NCBI GenBank assembly: GCA_900538475.1
Contig: UPYT01000008.1
Coordinates: 1-64,000 of the forward strand
Length of the DNA: 64,000 nucleotides
Source of the DNA: an uncultured Clostridium sp.
GTDB taxonomy: Bacteria > Bacillota > Clostridia > Lachnospirales > Lachnospiraceae
Reading direction: 5' to 3'
Position numbers and translations under genes: made by a program. Numbering within the stretch: the first letter of the stretch is position 1; every line of letters starts with the position of its first letter. The notes beneath the pieces were generated by a model, which searched no databases, was not told the DNA's origin, and saw only the letters and a list, made by a program, of their open reading frames with translations. This document shows, in pieces, positions 36,405 through 44,390 of this stretch.

Positions 36405-36853
36405 ATGGGATTATGGGACAAAATTGCATTTATTACCCGCAGTAAGGCCAATGCCCTCATGGACAGTCTGGAGGATCCTCAGGAGGCTATCAACCAGACA
36501 ATCGCTGACGCATTGGTTGAATATGCCAAAGTGAAAGCAGCGGCAGCAAAAGTCATTGCGGGAGAAACCAGTGCGAAGAATACGCTTGCAGAGTATGAGA
36601 AAAAACACACGCAGTATGAAAAAGCAGCAGAAAATCTGTGTCAAAGGTGCAGAAGGTATCTTCAGAAAATGCATTTTCCCGTTTTGATAAGCTGGCCGAG
36701 CGGGCAGCAAATGAGAGGGCAGAGGCAGAGGCTCTGTCCATCCTGGAAAAACCGCTTCCGGATTTCGGCGAGGACGTGCTGAGAAAATACGGCACGGCAT
36801 CTTCCTCTGCATCAGAAAGGCTGGCAGAATTAAAGGCGCGTCTTGGGAAATAA
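36405..36853 (+). pseudogene. PspA/IM30-like gene with internal deletion and frameshift
   Basis: The first frame (36405 to about 36640) encodes the N-terminal helices of a PspA/IM30 membrane-stress protein: MGLWDKIAFITRSKANALMD, EDPQEAI, then a helix ending TQYEKAAENL. After about 36640 the frame must change by -1 to continue with the family C-terminal part, NAFSRFDKLAERAANERAEA and ASERLAELKARLGK, ending at 36853. The two parts total about 150 residues versus about 220 in intact PspA, so roughly 70-80 residues of the coiled-coil middle are also missing. The unshifted frame ends at 36782 in unrelated residues. A terminator follows. Confidence 0.75.
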
Positions 36854-36867
36854 GAAGGGATCAGAAA

Positions 36868-36896
36868 AGGGCTGCAAAAACAGCCCTCTTTCTTTT
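36868..36896 (+). terminator. Terminator after the pspA-like gene
   Basis: AGGGCTG (36868-36874), loop CAAAAA, CAGCCCT (36881-36887), then CTTTCTTTT. It also abuts the 3' end of the convergent PRPP synthetase gene. Confidence 0.8.
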
Positions 36897-36897
36897 G

Positions 36898-38106
36898 CTA
36901 TTCGATTGTCTGGAAATATTCATATCCGCCAGCCTGATACTTCTGTACCAGCTTCTGCAGCTTGGCAGTAGGAGAGAGTGCTTTTCCAATGGAAACATCA
37001 TGGTTGAGAGAATTGACAATGGCAGCAATGTACTTGCTCATATCTGCTTCCAGATACCATGCCCGCTCCAAAAGCTCCTTCGGACGATAGTTTAAGTTGG
37101 TTGTAATGACATAGTCAATGTAACCTTTTTCGTAGAACTCGTCAAATTTCTCCAGTCCGTTGGTAAACAGGCCAAAGGTGCAGCACACAATAACCTTGGA
37201 AGCCTTGCGCTCCTTTAATTCCTTTGCAGTGTCCAGCATGCTTTCGCCAGAAGAGATCATGTCATCAATAATCAGAACCGTCTTTCCTTCTACAGAGGAA
37301 CCAAGGAATTCATGGGCAACAATGGGATTGCGTCCGTCTACGACTCTGGAGTAGTCGCGGCGCTTGTAAAACATACCCATATCTACGCTTAAGTTGTTTG
37401 CCAGATATACGGCACGGTTCATGGCACCCTCGTCCGGACTGATAACCATTAGATGCTCTTTGTCAATTTTCAGACTCTTATCGTGATGAAAGAGAGCCTT
37501 GATAAACTGATAGGTGGGCATAAAGTTGTCAAAGCCGTTTAAGGGAATGGCATTCTGTACCCGGGGATCGTGGGCGTCAAAGGTGATGATATTGGAAACA
37601 CCCATGTTAATCAGCTCCTGAAGAGCCATGGCGCAGTCTAAGGATTCCCGCTTGCTCCGCTTATGCTGACGTCCTTCGTATAAGAATGGCATGATCACAT
37701 TGACCCGGTGGGCAGTAGCCACGGAGGTGCCAATGATTCTCTTCAGATCCTGAAAGTGGTCATCCGGGGACATATGGTTGGTATAACCGCACATGGTATA
37801 AGGAATACTGTAGTTGGTTATATCTACCATAGCAAACAGATCAGCGCCCCGCACAGATTCGTTGATGACAGCCTTGGCTTCACCGGAGCCGAAACGGGGA
37901 CATTTGCAGTCTAAAAGATAAGAATCCACATCATATCCCCGATAGTTCAGATCCTGCTTGCGGCGAATCAGCTCTTCTGTATCATTTCTGCGGAATTCTA
38001 CAATGTGGTTATTGACCTTCTGAGCCAGCTCCCAGCAGCTTTCCAGGGCGGCAATTTTCAAAGGTGCAACTGGTAAAATGTTGTTAAAAACATAATTATT
38101 AGCCAT
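36898..38106 (-). CDS. prs: Divergent ribose-phosphate pyrophosphokinase
   Basis: 402-aa PRPP synthetase homologue, longer than the usual about 315 aa. The PRPP/ribose-phosphate loop is VLIIDDMISSGESMLD, and ITFDAHDPRVQNAIP replaces the usual DLH-A-QIQ region. The catalytic flexible-loop segment reads KRRDYSRVVDGRNPI (canonical KRRP). The N-terminus is extended, which fits a clostridial long subclass. It should supply PRPP for nucleotides and histidine, but allosteric behaviour cannot be inferred. Start at ATG 38106 (AGGAG 9 nt upstream); an in-frame codon at 38127 is less likely. Confidence 0.85.
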   Translation of the reverse strand: MANNYVFNNILPVAPLKIAALESCWELAQKVNNHIVEFRRNDTEELIRRKQDLNYRGYDVDSYLLDCKCPRFGSGEAKAVINESVRGADLFAMVDITNYSIPYTMCGYTNHMSPDDHFQDLKRIIGTSVATAHRVNVIMPFLYEGRQHKRSKRESLDCAMALQELINMGVSNIITFDAHDPRVQNAIPLNGFDNFMPTYQFIKALFHHDKSLKIDKEHLMVISPDEGAMNRAVYLANNLSVDMGMFYKRRDYSRVVDGRNPIVAHEFLGSSVEGKTVLIIDDMISSGESMLDTAKELKERKASKVIVCCTFGLFTNGLEKFDEFYEKGYIDYVITTNLNYRPKELLERAWYLEADMSKYIAAIVNSLNHDVSIGKALSPTAKLQKLVQKYQAGGYEYFQTIE

Positions 38107-38159
38107 AAATAATGACTCCTTTATCATAAGGTGGTGAACAGTTTGTTCAATACACTTTA

Positions 38160-38189
38160 TTTATACCATTGTAGAAAGGCCTCAGTCAA
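38160..38189 (-). promoter_or_regulatory. Sigma-A promoter of the PRPP synthetase gene
   Basis: On the minus strand TTGACT (38189-38184), an 18-nt spacer and TATAAA (38165-38160) with an upstream TGG. The 5' leader contains TGAACA-GTT-TGTTCA (38135-38149), a small palindrome of unknown role. Confidence 0.7.
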
Positions 38190-38233
38190 TAGTAAGCAGG
38201 GTTTTTCTGAAAAAAATACAAAAGGGACAGGCA

Positions 38234-38262
38234 TTGCTATATCTGACAAAAAATGTTAGAAT
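38234..38262 (+). promoter_or_regulatory. Promoter of the DUF512-der-plsY-gpsA operon
   Basis: TTGCTA (38234-38239), a 17-nt spacer and TAGAAT (38257-38262) with TGT just upstream, an extended -10. It lies 31 nt before the first gene. Confidence 0.6.
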
Positions 38263-38292
38263 GAATCAAGAAACAGGAGAGGACAGACAGAT

Positions 38293-39663
38293 ATGAATAA
38301 AAAAGGCCATACGATCAAGTCCGTAGATCCCGGCTCCATAGCCGATGCACTGGAGCTTCAGCCGGGGGACAGACTCCTGTCTGTCAACGGAAACGAGATC
38401 GAAGATATTTTTGATTATGAATATTATGTAGACAGCCCCTCTTTGACGCTTCTTGTGGAGAAGCCGGATGGAGAGCAGTGGGAGCTGGAGGTGGAAAACG
38501 ATTACCAGGATTTGGGCATTACCTTTGAAAACGGTCTGATGAGCGACTACAAGTCCTGTACCAATCAGTGTATTTTCTGTTTTATTGACCAGATGCCCCC
38601 GGGTATGCGGGATACGCTTTATTTTAAGGATGATGATTCCCGCCTTTCCTTTCTTCAGGGCAATTATGTGACCCTTACCAACATGAAGGATCATGACATT
38701 CAGAGAATTATTGAGTTTAAGCTGGCACCCATCAATATTTCCGTCCATACGACTAATCCAAAGCTGCGGTGCGAGATGCTTCACAACCGGTTTGCCGGAG
38801 AATCCCTGAAGAAAATGGATACCCTGTTTGAGGCCGGTATTCCCATGAATGGGCAGATTGTACTTTGTCCTGGTATTAATGATGGAAAGGAACTGGATCG
38901 GACAATTCAGGATCTGACGAAGTATATTCCCTGTATGGAGAGCGTGTCTGTAGTGCCGGTAGGTCTGTCAAAATTCCGCCAGGGTCTTTACCCGCTGCAG
39001 GCCTTTGACCGGGAATCGGCGCAGGCGGCTCTGGAGATTATTGAAGGATGGCAGAAGCGGATTTACCAGGAGCATGGAATTCATTTTATCCATGCCAGTG
39101 ATGAGTTTTATATTCTTGCAGAGCGGGAGCTTCCGGAAAGCAGACGGTATGACGGATTTCCTCAGCTGGAAAACGGAGTGGGAATGTTGCGTCTTCTGGA
39201 TACGGAGGTTCAGGAGGCTCTTCATATGGTGGAAGAGGAGTTTGAGGGAGAGGCAGAGCCAGAACGGATTTCTATTGCTACAGGACTTCTTGCAGCTCCT
39301 TATCTGGAAAAACAGGCAGACCGGATTATGAAACAGTATCCTCAGGTGGAGATAAAGATATTCCCCATCCGCAATGAGTTTTTTGGAGAGCAGATTACAG
39401 TGGCCGGGCTGATTACAGGCCAGGATCTGGTAAAGCAGCTTTCCGGCCAGGATCTGGGAGACAGGCTTTTGCTTCCAGTCTGTATGTTCCGCAGCGGAGA
39501 AGAGACCTTTCTGGATGACATGACAAGGGAGCAGGTTCAAAATGCTTTACAAGTTCCCATCCATATTGTAAAATCAAGCGGACAGGATCTGGTAGGTGCA
39601 GTTCTGGGTCTTGAACTGGAAGAAGATACTGAGTATGAAGGATATGAATTAAAGGAGATATAA
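38293..39663 (+). CDS. DUF512 family radical SAM protein with PDZ domain
   Basis: 456 aa. Residues about 1-65 are PDZ-like (IKSVDPGSIADALELQPGDR, LLSVNGNEIED). Residues about 85-270 are a radical SAM-like core with the cluster motif CTNQCIFC (CxxxCxxC), and the C-terminal part (about 280-440) is DUF512, including EDLV-type KSSGQDLVGAVLG at the end. The reaction is unknown. In clostridia it typically precedes der, as here (3-nt gap), suggesting a link to ribosome or envelope biogenesis, but this is only association. Confidence 0.9.
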   Translation: MNKKGHTIKSVDPGSIADALELQPGDRLLSVNGNEIEDIFDYEYYVDSPSLTLLVEKPDGEQWELEVENDYQDLGITFENGLMSDYKSCTNQCIFCFIDQMPPGMRDTLYFKDDDSRLSFLQGNYVTLTNMKDHDIQRIIEFKLAPINISVHTTNPKLRCEMLHNRFAGESLKKMDTLFEAGIPMNGQIVLCPGINDGKELDRTIQDLTKYIPCMESVSVVPVGLSKFRQGLYPLQAFDRESAQAALEIIEGWQKRIYQEHGIHFIHASDEFYILAERELPESRRYDGFPQLENGVGMLRLLDTEVQEALHMVEEEFEGEAEPERISIATGLLAAPYLEKQADRIMKQYPQVEIKIFPIRNEFFGEQITVAGLITGQDLVKQLSGQDLGDRLLLPVCMFRSGEETFLDDMTREQVQNALQVPIHIVKSSGQDLVGAVLGLELEEDTEYEGYELKEI

Positions 39664-39666
39664 CGT

Positions 39667-40995
39667 ATGAGCAAACCGATTGTAGCCATAGTAGGGCGCC
39701 CCAACGTGGGAAAGTCCACCCTGTTTAATGTACTGGCAGGGGAGACGATCTCGATTGTAAAGGATACGCCTGGCGTAACCAGGGACCGGATTTATGCAGA
39801 CTGTTCCTGGCTGAATATGAATTTTACGCTGGTGGATACCGGCGGTATTGAGCCGGACAGCAAGGATATTATTCTGTCTCAGATGAGAGAGCAGGCGCAG
39901 ATTGCCATTGATACGGCAGACGTGATTATTTTTATTGTAGATGTACGCCAGGGACTGGTAGACTCGGATTCCAAAGTGGCAGACATGCTGAGAAAATCCG
40001 GAAAGCCGGTGGTTCTGGCTGTTAATAAGGTGGACAGCTTCCAGAAATTTGGAAATGACATCTATGAGTTTTACAATCTGGGAATTGGAGATCCTGTGGC
40101 TGTTTCTGCAGCATCCCGTCTGGGAATTGGAGATCTGCTGGATGAGGTAACCAAGCATTTTGGAGCAGAGCAGATGGAGGATGCGGAGGATGAGCGTCCC
40201 AGAGTTGCGATTGTGGGAAAACCCAACGTGGGCAAATCTTCTATTATCAATAAGCTTCTGGGTGAAAATCGTGTGATTGTTTCCAATATTGCAGGAACGA
40301 CCAGAGATGCAGTAGACACAGAGGTGGTTCACAATGGCACAGAGTATGTATTTATTGATACAGCCGGCCTGCGCAGAAAAAGCAAAATCAAGGAGGATCT
40401 GGAGCGCTACAGCATTATCCGCACGGTTTCTGCCGTAGAGCGGGCAGATGTGGTGATCCTTGTGATTGATGCTACAGAGGGTGTCACAGAGCAGGATGCA
40501 AAGATTGCCGGTATTGCCCACGACCGGGGCAAGGGAATCATTGTGGCTGTGAATAAATGGGATGCCATTGAGAAGAATGACAAGACGATTTATGAGCACA
40601 CAAAGAAAATACGGGACACGCTTTCCTTCATGCCTTATGCGGAAATGGTGTTTATTTCTGCTGTGACGGGACAGCGCATGAACAAAATGTTTGAGCTGAT
40701 TGATATGGTTCGGGAGAACCAGACGCTGCGTGTGGCAACAGGCGTATTGAATGAGATTATGACTGAGGCTGTGGCGATGCAGCAGCCGCCGTCTGATAAG
40801 GGTAAACGTCTGCGGCTTTACTACATGACTCAGGTTGCGGTAAAACCGCCGACCTTTGTAATCTTTGTAAATGACAAGGAGCTGATGCATTTCTCCTATG
40901 TAAGGTATCTGGAAAACAAGATCCGAGAATCCTTTGGATTCCGCGGCACGGCTCTGCGGTTTATTATCAGGGAGCGTTCAGGAAAGGAGCAGTAA
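39667..40995 (+). CDS. der: Ribosome-assembly GTPase Der (EngA)
   Basis: 442-aa tandem-GTPase needed for 50S subunit maturation. G domain 1: GRPNVGKST (about 10-18), DTGG, NKVD; G domain 2: GKPNVGKSS (about 185-193), [14 protein letters not shown]. The C-terminal KH-like domain follows (about 355-440). The length is standard. It lies between the DUF512 gene and plsY with almost no gaps. Confidence 0.97.
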   Translation: MSKPIVAIVGRPNVGKSTLFNVLAGETISIVKDTPGVTRDRIYADCSWLNMNFTLVDTGGIEPDSKDIILSQMREQAQIAIDTADVIIFIVDVRQGLVDSDSKVADMLRKSGKPVVLAVNKVDSFQKFGNDIYEFYNLGIGDPVAVSAASRLGIGDLLDEVTKHFGAEQMEDAEDERPRVAIVGKPNVGKSSIINKLLGENRVIVSNIAGTTRDAVDTEVVHNGTEYVFIDTAGLRRKSKIKEDLERYSIIRTVSAVERADVVILVIDATEGVTEQDAKIAGIAHDRGKGIIVAVNKWDAIEKNDKTIYEHTKKIRDTLSFMPYAEMVFISAVTGQRMNKMFELIDMVRENQTLRVATGVLNEIMTEAVAMQQPPSDKGKRLRLYYMTQVAVKPPTFVIFVNDKELMHFSYVRYLENKIRESFGFRGTALRFIIRERSGKEQ

Positions 40996-41634
40996 ATGGA
41001 AAGAGCAATCTGTCTGGCAATGGGGTATGTATTTGGTCTGTTTCAAACCGGTTATCTGTACAGCAAATCAAAACATATGGATATTCGGAATTATGGAAGC
41101 GGCAATGCCGGCAGCACCAATGTGCTGCGGGTTATGGGGGTGAAAGCTGGACTTATTGTATTTCTGGGAGATGCAGGCAAGATGATTCTGGCATGTCTGC
41201 TGACCCGGATCCTTTACGCAGGTCAGACGGAAATGCTTTATGTATATCTGCTGTATACAGGGCTTGGTGTGATTCTTGGACATAATTATCCGTTTTACAT
41301 GGGATTTAAGGGCGGAAAGGGCATTGCGGCATCTGCCGGACTCCTGGCTTCCCTGGACTGGCGGGTTATGCTGATCTGTCTGGTTGTTTTTGTGGCTACT
41401 GTGGCAATTACCCGGTTTGTTTCTCTGGGTTCCATTTTTGTCATGATTCTTTTTATGGCAGGAATGAGTTATTTTGCTGTACAGGGAAGCTATGGCCTGG
41501 GCGCAGCTCAGGTGCCGGAATTTTGCATTCTGGCTTTGATTATCGGCGGTCTGGGAATCTGGCGTCATCATACAAATATTAAACGTCTGTTAGCCGGGAC
41601 AGAAAATAAAATCGGAGCAAAGAAGAAAGGCTGA
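40996..41634 (+). CDS. plsY: Acyl-phosphate:glycerol-3-phosphate acyltransferase
   Basis: 212-aa integral membrane enzyme acylating glycerol-3-phosphate at position 1 with acyl phosphate, the entry to phospholipid synthesis. The three conserved loops are NYGSGNAGSTNVLR (about 31-44), GHNYPFYMGFKGGKGIA (about 95-111) and the third near RHHTNIKRLLAGTE. Its ATG abuts the der stop, and gpsA, which makes its substrate, follows after 6 nt. Confidence 0.95.
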   Translation: MERAICLAMGYVFGLFQTGYLYSKSKHMDIRNYGSGNAGSTNVLRVMGVKAGLIVFLGDAGKMILACLLTRILYAGQTEMLYVYLLYTGLGVILGHNYPFYMGFKGGKGIAASAGLLASLDWRVMLICLVVFVATVAITRFVSLGSIFVMILFMAGMSYFAVQGSYGLGAAQVPEFCILALIIGGLGIWRHHTNIKRLLAGTENKIGAKKKG

Positions 41635-41640
41635 GACAAA

Positions 41641-42657
41641 ATGGCAAAGATTGGTATCATCGGATCGGGAAGCTGGGGCATTGCCCTGGCTTCCCTGCTG
41701 CACAACAATGGTCATCACGTTACAGTATGGTCAGCGCTTGAATCGGAGATCGATTCTCTGAAAAAAACAAGAAAACTGAAAACACTTCCGGATTTGATTC
41801 TTCCGGATTCCATGGAATTTACAGCAGATCTGGAACAGGCTATGGATGGAAGGGATATGCTGGTAACGGCGGTTCCTTCTGTTTATGTGCGGGAGACAGC
41901 TGCAAAAATGCGTTCGTTCTGCAGGGAAGGACAGATTATTGTCAATGTGGCAAAGGGAATTGAGGAGTCCACCTTAATGACTCTTTCTGACATTTTGACA
42001 GAGGAAATTCCTCAGGCAGAGGTTGCAGTTCTTTCAGGACCGAGCCATGCAGAGGAGGTCAGCCGGGGGCTGCCTACGACCTGTGTGGCAGGAGCGTCAA
42101 AAAAAGAGACGGCGGAATACATTCAGAATGTGTTTATGAGTCCAGAGTTCCGTGTCTATGTAAGTCCGGATATTCAGGGAATTGAAATTGGCGGCGCTCT
42201 GAAAAATGTAGTTGCGCTGGCGGCTGGAATTGCAGACGGCCTGGGATACGGTGATAACACAAAGGCAGCTCTGATTACCAGGGGAATCTACGAGATTGCA
42301 AGGCTGGGCATTGCCATGGGAGGGCGATTTGAAACCTTCTGCGGTCTTTCCGGCATTGGAGATCTGATTGTTACCTGTGCCAGTATGCACAGCCGCAACC
42401 GCAGGGCAGGGATTCTGATTGGAAAGGGTTATTCCATGAAGGAAGCTATGGATGAGGTTCAGATGGTTGTGGAGGGCGTGTATTCAGCAAAGGCAGGCTG
42501 CGCCCTTGGAAAAAAATATCAGGTTCCCATGCCGATTATCGAACAGGTAAATCAGGTGCTGTTTGAGGGAAAGGCAGCACAGGATGCAGTAGAGGAGCTG
42601 ATGCTTCGTGATAAAACCATGGAGAATCAGGCAATTCCCTGGCCAGACAGAATCTAG
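41641..42657 (+). CDS. gpsA: Glycerol-3-phosphate dehydrogenase [NAD(P)+]
   Basis: 338-aa cytosolic enzyme reducing dihydroxyacetone phosphate to sn-glycerol-3-phosphate for lipid synthesis. Rossmann motif IGSGSWGIALASLL (about 6-19), the NVAKGIE segment, LSGPSHAEEVSRGLPT, the active-site Lys in GGALKNVVALAAGI and GLSGIGDLIVTC with RNRRAG. Its neighbour plsY uses its product. Last gene of the operon; a long inverted repeat lies 38 nt beyond. Confidence 0.96.
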   Translation: MAKIGIIGSGSWGIALASLLHNNGHHVTVWSALESEIDSLKKTRKLKTLPDLILPDSMEFTADLEQAMDGRDMLVTAVPSVYVRETAAKMRSFCREGQIIVNVAKGIEESTLMTLSDILTEEIPQAEVAVLSGPSHAEEVSRGLPTTCVAGASKKETAEYIQNVFMSPEFRVYVSPDIQGIEIGGALKNVVALAAGIADGLGYGDNTKAALITRGIYEIARLGIAMGGRFETFCGLSGIGDLIVTCASMHSRNRRAGILIGKGYSMKEAMDEVQMVVEGVYSAKAGCALGKKYQVPMPIIEQVNQVLFEGKAAQDAVEELMLRDKTMENQAIPWPDRI

Positions 42658-42695
42658 GAGTAGCTGCGAATTTTTATTATATAGTTGTCAGGAAA

Positions 42696-42754
42696 AGACA
42701 GCCGTGTATTCTTTGAATTTCAGAAACAGAAAATCAAAGAATACACGGCTGTCT
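42696..42754. terminator. Long perfect inverted repeat after gpsA
   Basis: Arms 42696-42716 and 42734-42754 are exact 21-bp reverse complements (begin AGACAGCCGTG) around a 17-nt A-rich loop. They would fold into a very stable RNA hairpin. No clean U-tract follows, so it may terminate poorly and instead protect the 3' end, or be a mobile repeat. Confidence 0.65.
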
Positions 42755-42801
42755 CTGTTGGTTCTTGATTTAGTACAGGACGGGAATCATTCTTAGTGTT
42801 T

Positions 42802-42838
42802 TTTTATGCCATAGGAAAGTGCGTCCTATGACATAAAA
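42802..42838. repeat. Hairpin repeat with AAGTGCG loop, copy 3
   Basis: TTTTATGCCATAGGA (42802-42816) and TCCTATGACATAAAA (42824-42838) pair with one mismatch around AAGTGCG. It shares the loop and the following AAAAACGC with copy 2 at 8049-8085. Confidence 0.65.
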
Positions 42839-42890
42839 ACGCTCCGTGAGGATCGCCATGCGTCGGAAGAGAATTTTGTCGAAGAAGAGC

Positions 42891-42920
42891 CCCGCCGCAG
42901 GCGGAGAAGCTCGCGAGCGA
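42891..42920. repeat. 30-bp palindromic unit, second copy
   Basis: Identical over 30 bp to bases 1-30 of the window: CCGCC/GGCGG hairpin plus the GAAGCTCG hairpin. The right arm then decays (CGAACTTT instead of CGAGCTTC), followed by ATTTTTG, so terminator function is weaker. As in copy 1, a solute-binding lipoprotein gene follows. Confidence 0.85.
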
Positions 42921-42973
42921 ACTTTATTTTTGTAAAAATATCAGCATGTTAACAATTTAATGTGAAAAAGTGC

Positions 42974-43002
42974 TTGACATTATTTTGCGGTACAACTATA
43001 AT
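42974..43002 (+). promoter_or_regulatory. Consensus sigma-A promoter of the liv operon
   Basis: TTGACA (42974-42979), 17 nt, TATAAT (42997-43002): a perfect consensus with standard spacing, about 72 nt before livJ. Confidence 0.93.
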
Positions 43003-43074
43003 TATGACAGCTTGAATGGCACAGCTTTTTGATTTTTTTGGAAGGCTGTTTCAGAAATCGAGGAGGAGACTATT

Positions 43075-44277
43075 ATGAAAAAAGCAATTGGATTAAGTCT
43101 GGCAGCAGTGATGGCGATGTCCCTGACCGCATGCGGAGGCGGCAAGAGCGATGCACCGGCAGCAGGTACTCAGGCGGCAGGAAGCGAGGCTGCTGGAAGT
43201 GAGGCAGCAGGAGCTGAGGGCGACACCATTAAGCTGGGCGTGATTGGGCCGCTGACAGGACCGGCTGCAACCTACGGAATTGCCGTACAGAATGGTGCAG
43301 ACCTGGCAGTAAAGGAAATCAACGCTGCAGGCGGCGTAGACGGCATGATGTTTGAGCTCAAGGCGGAGGATGATGAGAACGATCCTGAGAAGACGATCAA
43401 CGCCTACAATACATTAAAAGACTGGGGTATGCAGATGCTGGTAGGTGCAACCACATCCAAACCCTGCATTGCAGTTTCTGCAGAGACAGCCAATGACAAT
43501 ATGTTTCAGCTGACTCCCTCCGGTTCTGCAGTAGAGTGCGTTGCCAATGACAATGTATTCCGTGTATGCTTTGCTGATCCGGATCAGGGTACTGCTTCTG
43601 CCAAGTACATTGGTGAGAACAAGCTGGCTACCAAGGTTGCTATTATTTATGACAGCTCTACCGAGTATTCCTCTGGTGTTCGTGAATCCTTTGTAAAGGA
43701 AGCACCCAATGAGGGAATTGAGATTGTTGCAGATGAGGCATTTACAGCTGACACCAACACCGATTTTTCTGTACAGCTGGACAAGGCAAAGGAAGCAGGC
43801 GCTGAGCTGGTATTCCTGCCCATTTACTATCAGGAGGCATCTGTAATCCTGAAACAGGCATCTGACAAGGGCTTTGATCCGATTTTCTTCGGATGTGACG
43901 GTATGGACGGTATTCTTTCTGTAGAGAACTTTGATACCTCTCTGGCAGAGGGGCTGATGCTTCTGACTCCTTTCTCTGTAACTGAGGAAAGCAGCAAGAA
44001 GTTCACAGAGGATTATGTTGCAGCCTACGGCGTAGAGCCGAACCAGTTTGCGGCAGATTCTTATGACGCTGTATACGCAATTGCAGCTGCCGTAAAACAG
44101 GGCGGAGTAACTGCAGACATGGAAATTTCCGATATGTGTGAGGCTATGAAGAAAGCCATGACAGAGATCTCCATTGATGGACTGACTGGTGCGGAAATGA
44201 CCTGGAATGCAGCAGGCGAGCCCAATAAGGCTCCGAAGGCCGCAAAGATTGTAAATGGTATTTACGAAATGCAGTAA
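43075..44277 (+). CDS. livJ: Branched-chain amino-acid ABC transporter binding lipoprotein
   Basis: 400-aa LivJ-type (peripla_BP_6) binding protein. The lipobox LTAC gives Cys20, followed by a Gly/Ala/Glu linker with repeated AAGSE units (about 30-48). The mature domain starts IKLGVIGPLTGPAATYG, typical of Leu/Ile/Val receptors. It should deliver branched-chain or related amino acids to the LivHMGF machine encoded next. A strong promoter lies upstream, and a stable hairpin before livH probably makes the receptor more abundant than the permease. Confidence 0.94.
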   Translation: MKKAIGLSLAAVMAMSLTACGGGKSDAPAAGTQAAGSEAAGSEAAGAEGDTIKLGVIGPLTGPAATYGIAVQNGADLAVKEINAAGGVDGMMFELKAEDDENDPEKTINAYNTLKDWGMQMLVGATTSKPCIAVSAETANDNMFQLTPSGSAVECVANDNVFRVCFADPDQGTASAKYIGENKLATKVAIIYDSSTEYSSGVRESFVKEAPNEGIEIVADEAFTADTNTDFSVQLDKAKEAGAELVFLPIYYQEASVILKQASDKGFDPIFFGCDGMDGILSVENFDTSLAEGLMLLTPFSVTEESSKKFTEDYVAAYGVEPNQFAADSYDAVYAIAAAVKQGGVTADMEISDMCEAMKKAMTEISIDGLTGAEMTWNAAGEPNKAPKAAKIVNGIYEMQ

Positions 44278-44290
44278 TCATGAATGCGGA

Positions 44291-44330
44291 TACAAATAAG
44301 GGGCGTCAGAGCAGACGGCCCTTATTTGTA
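44291..44330 (+). other. Hairpin between livJ and livH
   Basis: TACAAATAAGGG (44291-44302) and CCCTTATTTGTA (44319-44330): perfect 12-bp arms. There is no U-run, so it is more likely an mRNA-stabilising or partial-attenuation element than a full terminator. The 10-mer ATACAAATAA at 44290 is repeated at 44361. Confidence 0.7.
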
Positions 44331-44390
44331 TAATAGGAATTTATTTCCTGATTTTACAGAATACAAATAAAATGAAGAGGTGTGGGATAC

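Larger units (their letters stand above)
42658..43074. other. Repeat-rich intergenic region between gpsA and livJ
   Basis: 417 nt without a gene. In order it holds a 21-bp-arm inverted repeat (42696-42754), a dispersed hairpin repeat (42802-42838), a palindromic unit identical to bases 1-30 (42891-42920), and a consensus promoter (42974-43002), followed by a 70-nt leader. It is the densest non-coding cluster in the window. Confidence 0.8.

Noticed and set aside
38135..38149. SOS box in the leader of the PRPP synthetase gene (TGAACA-GTT-TGTTCA)
   Set aside because: The spacing between GAAC and GTTC is five, not four, so it does not fit the Firmicute LexA site.
39649..40890. 413-codon minus-strand open frame opposite der
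   Set aside because: Entirely antisense to the der GTPase with all its G motifs intact on the plus strand; no family features on the minus strand.
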